From: Caldifarciminota bacterium UBA6260 | GTDB taxonomy: Bacteria > Hydrothermota > 32-111 | DNA: 19,979 bases | Direction of reading: 5' to 3' | Assembly: GCA_002441125.1 (NCBI GenBank) | Contig: DJVI01000018.1 | Location: 65,404-85,382 of the forward strand | Shown here: piece by piece, positions 15,566 through 19,979 of the stretch | Layout of the letters: each line of letters opens with the position of its first letter | Numbering within the stretch: the stretch's first letter is position 1 | Notes under the pieces: generated by a model | Databases searched by the model: none | What the model was told of the DNA's origin: nothing | Seen by the model: the letters and a program-made list of their open reading frames with translations, nothing else | Made by a program: the position numbers and the translations under genes

Positions 15566-16489
15566 TCAAAATATATTTCTGTGAAAATGGCAGTATGGAG
15601 TTTTGTTATGTTTTTTGTAATAATCCTGATGATAATCTTCAGCTCTGTAAAATTCTGATGATTTTAAAAGTTTCGTTGCAACTTTGTATCCTTTGGATTT
15701 TAAAATTTCAATTACTTTTAAAGCTGTCTCTTTTTCATAATCATCATTATAAAAAATAATTGACTTATACTGCTCTCCGATATCTGGTCCCTGTCCATTT
15801 TCCTGTGAAAAATCGTGTATCTCGAAAAAATATTTTACAAGTTCTTCATAACTTATTTCTGGTGGAGAGTATGTGACTTCAACTGTTTCATAATGACCTG
15901 TTTTTCCTGAACAAACCTGTTCGTATGAAGGGTTTTTTACATTTCCACCCATATACCCAGAAACAACATCCTTAACACCTTCCTTTTTCTCAAAAAGATG
16001 TTCTACTCCCCAGAAACAACCTCCTGCAAAATAAGCTTTTTTTAACTCTTCTTTTTCTGGAATAAAAAGAAGAGATATAGAGTTTACACAATATCTCACA
16101 TTCTTCTTTGTAAAACCTTCTCCTTTAAAAATGTGCCCAAGATGAGCACCACAGTTAGCACACTGGATTTCAACTCTTATCCCATCCTTATCAGGAATCT
16201 TCTTTACAGCACCCGGTATCTCATCATCAAAACTTGGCCAACCACATGTAGATTTAAACTTAAACTCGGATTTGAAAAGGGGAGCATTACATCTTTTACA
16301 ATAGTATGTCCCCTTTTCAAAAAAGTCATTGTATTCACCTGAAAAAGGTCTCTCAGTACCTTTATGAATTATTACAAACTCCTCCTCAGGTGTTAATTTT
16401 CTAAAATTTTCTTCATTTTTTGCCATCTTTTCACTCTTGCAAGAAATTAAAAAAAGAAAAGTTAAAATGAAAAATATTTTGCTTTTCAA
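15566..16489 (-). CDS. msrBA: Lipoprotein methionine sulfoxide reductase, MsrB-MsrA fusion
   Basis: A 307-residue two-domain repair enzyme reducing both R- and S-methionine sulfoxide in proteins. The N-terminus is a lipoprotein signal with lipobox LISC (Cys17), so the enzyme should be anchored in the envelope. MsrB (about 28-145) has zinc cysteines Cys64/67 and Cys110/113, GWPSF, and catalytic Cys134 in RYCVNSISL. MsrA (about 150-305) has catalytic Cys158 in GGCFWGVE, SGYMGG, GHYETVEVTY and YHQDYY. Both reductase active sites look intact. No ATG precedes the signal peptide in frame; TTG at 16489, four bases after the OsmC stop, is the likely start and depends on coupling. Electrons must come from a periplasmic thiol donor not present in this window. 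MsrB-first order is less common than MsrA-first. Confidence 0.93.
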   Translation of the reverse strand: MKSKIFFILTFLFLISCKSEKMAKNEENFRKLTPEEEFVIIHKGTERPFSGEYNDFFEKGTYYCKRCNAPLFKSEFKFKSTCGWPSFDDEIPGAVKKIPDKDGIRVEIQCANCGAHLGHIFKGEGFTKKNVRYCVNSISLLFIPEKEELKKAYFAGGCFWGVEHLFEKKEGVKDVVSGYMGGNVKNPSYEQVCSGKTGHYETVEVTYSPPEISYEELVKYFFEIHDFSQENGQGPDIGEQYKSIIFYNDDYEKETALKVIEILKSKGYKVATKLLKSSEFYRAEDYHQDYYKKHNKTPYCHFHRNIF

Positions 16490-16493
16490 AATA

Positions 16494-16931
16494 TCATTCT
16501 AAAATTATTTCAACTGGAGTTAAGTTTGAAATGTTGTCAGATATAGGGCATCTGCTGTCAACTTCCTCCAAAAATTTTTCCTTCTCTTCTTTTGTCATAT
16601 CACTATCAAAAGAAACTTTAACTATTATCTTTAAAAATCCAGCCCTGTTCTCTCTTGACTTTCCAAGAAGTGTGTCAAGATCAACATCTCCACTAACATC
16701 AACCTTAAAATTCTCAATTTTCAAACCTCTCTGGTTAGCAACAATTCTTGCTATAGAAGCTATACATCCTCCTAAAGAAACAAAAAGATATTCGAGTGGA
16801 GTTGGTCCTTTATCAACTCCACCCATACCTTGAGGCTGGTCTACATAAATTTTATGCCCTCTGATATCACTTTCTATAGTGAACTTTTCTTTTAAATTAC
16901 ACTGAACAGAAACTTTTTTTATCTGTGACAT
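16494..16931 (-). CDS. OsmC/Ohr-family thiol peroxidase-like protein
   Basis: A 145-residue protein of the OsmC fold. The two redox cysteines of the family are present: Cys56 in VSLGGCIASIARIVANQRG and Cys128 in VDSRCPISDNI, spaced as in OsmC/YhfA-type proteins. Members reduce organic or fatty-acid hydroperoxides using a lipoyl or thiol donor, although the YhfA-like branch has no firmly shown substrate. There is no signal peptide, so it is cytoplasmic. GGAG seven bases before the ATG supports the start. The gene lies 12 bases after the vWA gene and four before msrBA, which suggests a shared oxidative-stress role, though its product and MsrBA work in different compartments. Confidence 0.92.
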   Translation of the reverse strand: MSQIKKVSVQCNLKEKFTIESDIRGHKIYVDQPQGMGGVDKGPTPLEYLFVSLGGCIASIARIVANQRGLKIENFKVDVSGDVDLDTLLGKSRENRAGFLKIIVKVSFDSDMTKEEKEKFLEEVDSRCPISDNISNLTPVEIILE

Positions 16932-16943
16932 TTTTTCTCCATT

Positions 16944-17990
16944 TTAATCTTCAAGTTTACCCTTATAGGAAGAGATGTTCATAATAAATGTTGTTGAAAC
17001 AACATTTATTGTTGGTAACAAACCTTTGTATATTTCAACTCTTCCATAAACAACAGAAGAGTATGATGGGATTGTATCTGTAAACTGTGCAGTGACTTTC
17101 TGTATAGTTCCTTTTGTTCCAACACCGAGTTGGTAGAAAAGATCCTCAAGATCGGTTGCTGTTTGTGCTTTAACGAATATACCTCCTGTTGAATCTGCAA
17201 GCATCAAAAGGTCAGGTGTATAAGCATAATCACCAAAAGCAATATTTATAAGTGTAACATTCTTATCCTTTGCTTCCGATAGAACACTTTGGGCTGTTGA
17301 ATTCAGGTAGTAGGAATCGTTATCACCACCATCGGTTAAAGTCATTAAAACTCTGTTATATTCTGAATCATCTATATCCCTTTCAAGTTTTCTGCAACCT
17401 AAAACCATTGCATCATACAATGGGGTTGATCCAGAATTTGATAAGGAATCTAAAGCAGCGATAAGAAGTGTTTTGTTTGTTCCAACCTCAACAAAATCTT
17501 GTAATACCCTGAAATAGTATGCTGTATCATAACCAACCGCAAAATCGAAGATACCAACCATTGAGTTTGGTCTGTCACTCGCAAGGTAATCTATCATCTT
17601 TGTCGCTGCATCTTTCCTGAGCCAATTCGGATCAGAAGATGACATACTTCCACTTCCGTCAAAAAGCATAGCAAGTCCCATATCTCCATCTTTGAATGTT
17701 ATCTTGTCAAAGTTGGTTATCTTCACACTATAATTTGTTGTCTTTGTACCATAATAATCAACAACCGAATCGATTATTATTTTTACATTGGATGAATTCA
17801 ATTCAACAGGGTTTGAGTCAGCATCAAGTGCAAGGATGTTCAAAACAAATTTACCATCATTGTAAAATGTTGATAGAACATAGGGAGTTCCCACCACTGA
17901 AACTTCTTTTACAGGTTTTATAGCAAAAAGTGAACAGCCAACTGCAAACAACAAAAGAATCACCATCACTAAAGATAAAATCCTTTTCAT
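16944..17990 (-). CDS. Lipoprotein with von Willebrand factor A domain
   Basis: A 348-residue secreted lipoprotein: signal peptide MKRILSLVMVILLLFAVGC with lipid-modified Cys19. A beta-rich N-terminal segment (about 25-100) precedes a vWA domain (about 104-290). The metal-ion-dependent adhesion site is complete: D-x-S-x-S in LFDGSGSMS (Asp111, Ser113, Ser115), Thr189 in GSTPLYDA, and Asp220 in TLTDGGDND. A short beta-rich tail follows. Such proteins bind partners through a divalent metal and often act in surface adhesion or complex assembly. The start is supported by AAGGAGG and overlaps the dCMP deaminase stop by four bases (ATGA). No chaperone AAA+ ATPase (MoxR type) is adjacent. The ligand is unknown. 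Confidence 0.9.
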   Translation of the reverse strand: MKRILSLVMVILLLFAVGCSLFAIKPVKEVSVVGTPYVLSTFYNDGKFVLNILALDADSNPVELNSSNVKIIIDSVVDYYGTKTTNYSVKITNFDKITFKDGDMGLAMLFDGSGSMSSSDPNWLRKDAATKMIDYLASDRPNSMVGIFDFAVGYDTAYYFRVLQDFVEVGTNKTLLIAALDSLSNSGSTPLYDAMVLGCRKLERDIDDSEYNRVLMTLTDGGDNDSYYLNSTAQSVLSEAKDKNVTLINIAFGDYAYTPDLLMLADSTGGIFVKAQTATDLEDLFYQLGVGTKGTIQKVTAQFTDTIPSYSSVVYGRVEIYKGLLPTINVVSTTFIMNISSYKGKLED

Positions 17991-18454
17991 TTTTCCTCCT
18001 TTTTTTCATTAAGAACTATAAGTTCAACATTTGCCTCTTTCAAAATTTCATAAGCATATTTATCTGGATAACCTTCATTTATTATAACCCTCTTTATTCC
18101 AGCGTTTATTATCATCTTTGCACATATAAAACATGGCTGGTTGGTTACATACATATCTGCCCCTTCAATGTTGATACCGAGTTTGGCTGCTTGAATAATA
18201 GCATTCTGTTCAGCGTGAACAGCCCTTGATAGTTCCATCCTTTCACCGGAAGGAATATTCAGTTTATCCCTCAAACAACCACCGAGTTCATCACAATGTT
18301 TTACTCCCTTAGGTGGTCCATTGTATCCTGTTGAAAGGATATGTCTATCTTTAACAATTATAGCACCAACCTTCCTTCTAAGGCAGGTCGCTCTTGAAGC
18401 AACGAGTTTTGTTATCTCCATGAAATATTCATCCCAAGATGGTCTTTTATTCAT
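17987..18454 (-). CDS. dCMP deaminase (ComEB-like)
   Basis: A 155-residue zinc deaminase of the cytidine/deoxycytidylate deaminase family, converting dCMP to dUMP for thymidylate synthesis. The catalytic motif is HAEQNAI (His80, Glu82) with zinc cysteines Cys108 and Cys111 in QPCFIC. A second, structural zinc site typical of dCMP deaminases is suggested by Cys24, Cys54/Cys60 and His53. The N-terminal RPSWDEYFMEITKLVASRATCLRRKVGA is characteristic and distinguishes it from tRNA adenosine or riboflavin deaminases. GGGGGAG and AAGG precede the ATG, which overlaps the upstream gene by eight bases. It is the only plainly cytoplasmic nucleotide-metabolism gene in this otherwise mostly envelope-directed run. 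ComEB is its Bacillus name; no competence gene is near. Confidence 0.94.
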   Translation of the reverse strand: MNKRPSWDEYFMEITKLVASRATCLRRKVGAIIVKDRHILSTGYNGPPKGVKHCDELGGCLRDKLNIPSGERMELSRAVHAEQNAIIQAAKLGINIEGADMYVTNQPCFICAKMIINAGIKRVIINEGYPDKYAYEILKEANVELIVLNEKKEEK

Positions 18455-19337
18455 CCTTCTCCCCCAATATTTCTTCTATTATACATTTTAGAGATTCATT
18501 TGCAAGATTTTCTTTTATTTTTTTCAACTCTTCTGTTGAAAATTTTTCAAAATAATTTTTAACATTGTAATCAAGATAGTAAAAATCTTTTGTTCTGAAA
18601 CCATTATAAAATTTTTCTATCTTACCGATTTCAACCTTTTTCCCAGAAAGAGTTGCACTCTCAATATAGAGAGAAAAAGTTGGCACATCTTTTAAAATTT
18701 TTTCGTTAAAAATAATATTTAAAGAATCTGAAAAAAAGTTTGCAAAAATTACAGATAAACTTTTATTCAACCTTATATTCCCTCTTTCTACAAGTTTTTC
18801 AAAAAGATTTTTATAGTTAAGGATATTTCCCCTGTAAAAGGTATCTTTCAAACAGATTCCATTTAAAGATTGTAAGATCTTAACAGTAAGATAATCATTA
18901 TTTTCTTCTTGAAGTATATTAACAAGAGTGTCAAACTTTTTTCTCTTTTCAATGTAAGATATATATGTTTGGTACTCGTAAGGTTTCAGATCATCAAAAT
19001 CCAAATCTTTGTAAGGGTCAATAGTATCATCTTCAAAAATCCTCATTACAAATATTCTTTCAACATTTTCCTGAAAAAGTTTCGATAGTAGAAGATCTTT
19101 ATCTTTAACTTTTTTAAGAACCCTTATGGAAATAGTTTTGAAATACCAGTTGGAAGATTTGAGAGTGTTAACCATATAATCAACAGTTTTTTCTTTGTAA
19201 TCTGATAATAAAGTAGAATCTATTCTTGTTTGCAATGAGTCCTCATAAAAATCAAGTTTATTTAAAAGTTCTTCAAAGGAAGGGAAAATTTTGATAGAAA
19301 AGAATATCAAAGATAACAAAAATATTTTATTTTTCAT
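18447..19337 (-). CDS. Secreted helical protein of unknown function, possibly HEAT-like
   Basis: Not recognised as a named family. The 296-residue product starts with a likely signal peptide (MKNKIFLLSLIFFSIKIFPSF). The rest is Lys/Asp/Glu/Leu-rich and predicted almost wholly helical. The segment at about 45-90 (DYMVNTLKSSNWYFKTISIRVLKKVKDKDLLLSKLF) has the two-helix rhythm of a HEAT/armadillo repeat, and similar paired helices recur, though no exact repeat can be aligned by eye. The ATG sits within the last 11 bases of the upstream 27-residue-repeat gene, and its own end overlaps dCMP deaminase by eight bases. The close coupling to the repeat protein suggests that the two are partners outside the inner membrane. 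The HEAT reading is a low-confidence inference. Confidence 0.8.
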   Translation of the reverse strand: MKNKIFLLSLIFFSIKIFPSFEELLNKLDFYEDSLQTRIDSTLLSDYKEKTVDYMVNTLKSSNWYFKTISIRVLKKVKDKDLLLSKLFQENVERIFVMRIFEDDTIDPYKDLDFDDLKPYEYQTYISYIEKRKKFDTLVNILQEENNDYLTVKILQSLNGICLKDTFYRGNILNYKNLFEKLVERGNIRLNKSLSVIFANFFSDSLNIIFNEKILKDVPTFSLYIESATLSGKKVEIGKIEKFYNGFRTKDFYYLDYNVKNYFEKFSTEELKKIKENLANESLKCIIEEILGEKDE

Positions 19338-19979
19338 CTATTAAAACCCCCAAATCTGACCTGACATTTGTTTTTAACTCTTTACCATTGTATAGATCTT
19401 TACCATTTTTATCAAAAAGTATTCCAATAGAAAAAGTGTTCCTGTCAGGATTACCATAACCCATACAATCTTTATTTTTTGAACTATAAAAATCATCTCC
19501 ATCAAAATCTATAAGAATTCCATTACCGTTAGCGTTACCTGCGCCAATACTTAACCAATCGGAGATATAAAGATCGTTTCCTTTATAGTCGAAAAGAAAA
19601 CCTGAAGAGAAATCATGCCCACATCCCAAAGAAACACCCCATGAATAGTGTGAATCATCACCTTCCCTATCCATCAGAACACCTGTAGTAAAATGAGTTC
19701 CTGCTCCCTGACTGTACCTTCTACTTGAATAGGTATCGTTACCTGTGCTATCATACAAAAGACCAAAAGAGAACCAATATGAGGAACCTTGAACAAAATA
19801 CTCACCTTTATACATGTCATTCCCATTCAGATCAAGAATTATTCCAACTCCACCTGATGCTATATCTCTTATTCCAAAACCAAAACCTTGTGAAAGATGT
19901 GAATGGTAACCAACTTCCCTGTTGTCTATAATTCCATTTTGAACAAGGTAAAAGTCATTACCACTTTTATCATATATAA
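19327..19979 (-). CDS. Protein of 27-residue D-x-x-G-N-D-x-Y repeats; 5' end beyond window
   Basis: The minus-strand frame is open from 19979 to the TAA at 19329-19327 (217 codons seen), so the start lies outside; an internal ATG at 19815 would cut through the repeats. Eight repeat starts are visible. Repeats 2 to 5 are exactly 27 residues, repeat 6 is 32, repeat 7 is 25. The consensus is [hydrophobic]-L-x-D-x-x-G-[ND]-D-x-Y followed by about 16 residues with G-x-G and a final G; examples are LLYDSTGNDTY, FLFDYKGNDLY, ILIDFDGDDFY and ILFDKNGKDLY. Gly/Asp/Asn turns alternating with short hydrophobic strands suggest a solenoid, perhaps a Ca-binding beta-roll or beta-helix, distantly like RTX but with a longer period. 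A surface or periplasmic location is likely, but no signal peptide can be seen here. Function unknown. Confidence 0.85.
   Translation of the reverse strand, partial: IYDKSGNDFYLVQNGIIDNREVGYHSHLSQGFGFGIRDIASGGVGIILDLNGNDMYKGEYFVQGSSYWFSFGLLYDSTGNDTYSSRRYSQGAGTHFTTGVLMDREGDDSHYSWGVSLGCGHDFSSGFLFDYKGNDLYISDWLSIGAGNANGNGILIDFDGDDFYSSKNKDCMGYGNPDRNTFSIGILFDKNGKDLYNGKELKTNVRSDLGVLIDEK

Noticed and set aside
17270..17923. Plus-strand open frames opposite the vWA lipoprotein
   Set aside because: They are shadows of a gene with an intact MIDAS and lipobox; no ribosome site or plausible product.
1..19979. CRISPR arrays, tRNA/rRNA genes, insertion sequences, phage or defence genes
   Set aside because: No direct-repeat array, cloverleaf, transposase motif or terminal inverted repeat was found by reading both strands; almost every base belongs to an identified gene.

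Overview
The window is a compact, low-GC (roughly one third G+C), almost fully coding stretch of bacterial chromosome. The organism has a Gram-negative-type envelope: there is an Omp85-type outer-membrane barrel with a POTRA-like domain, two lipoproteins with lipobox cysteines, and several signal-peptide proteins. Codons are strongly biased to AAA, AGA and ATA, and the proteins are rich in Lys, Glu and Ile. A secreted NHL propeller ending in a FlgD-like Ig domain, and a repetitive D-x-x-G-N-D-x-Y protein, are styles I associate with poorly cultured lineages such as WOR-3/Hydrothermota-like candidate phyla. That placement is inference; the sequence alone does not fix the phylum. No rRNA, tRNA, CRISPR array, transposase or phage gene was seen, and no gap exceeds about 140 bases.

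Layout. (1) 1-1671, minus: lepA (elongation factor 4), cut by the window edge before its last ~40 codons. (2) 1761-4027, plus: a near-consensus sigma70 promoter, then a single-domain response regulator, a soluble hybrid-less histidine kinase and a stand-alone RAM (Lrp/AsnC effector) domain protein, closed by a G+C-rich hairpin terminator. (3) 4033-7477, plus: pheS-pheT with its own promoter very close to the pheS start codon. The pheT stop abuts the stop of the convergent minus-strand operon in a shared TGATCA.

(4) 15549-7478, minus: a seven-gene run with overlapping or touching ends: NodU/CmcH-type O-carbamoyltransferase, GT-B glycosyltransferase, secreted NHL/FlgD-Ig protein, then a B12/iron-chelate-type ABC importer (binding protein, FecCD permease, ATPase) and an Omp85-like barrel. 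(5) 19979-15566, minus: a second tightly coupled run: a protein of 27-residue repeats (5' end outside the window), a secreted helical protein, dCMP deaminase, a von Willebrand A lipoprotein, an OsmC-family protein and a lipoprotein MsrB-MsrA fusion.

How they fit together: the housekeeping genes (lepA, pheST) share space with a small signalling operon. The two minus-strand operons are mostly envelope-directed: one combines glycan or small-molecule carbamoylation/glycosylation with chelate uptake and an outer-membrane barrel; the other combines surface or periplasmic proteins with thiol-based oxidative repair. Joint function within these operons is inferred from gene order only. The least explained pieces are the 27-residue repeat protein with its helical partner, the pairing of an Omp85-like barrel with a BtuFCD-type importer, and the apparently near-leaderless promoters of lepA and pheS.
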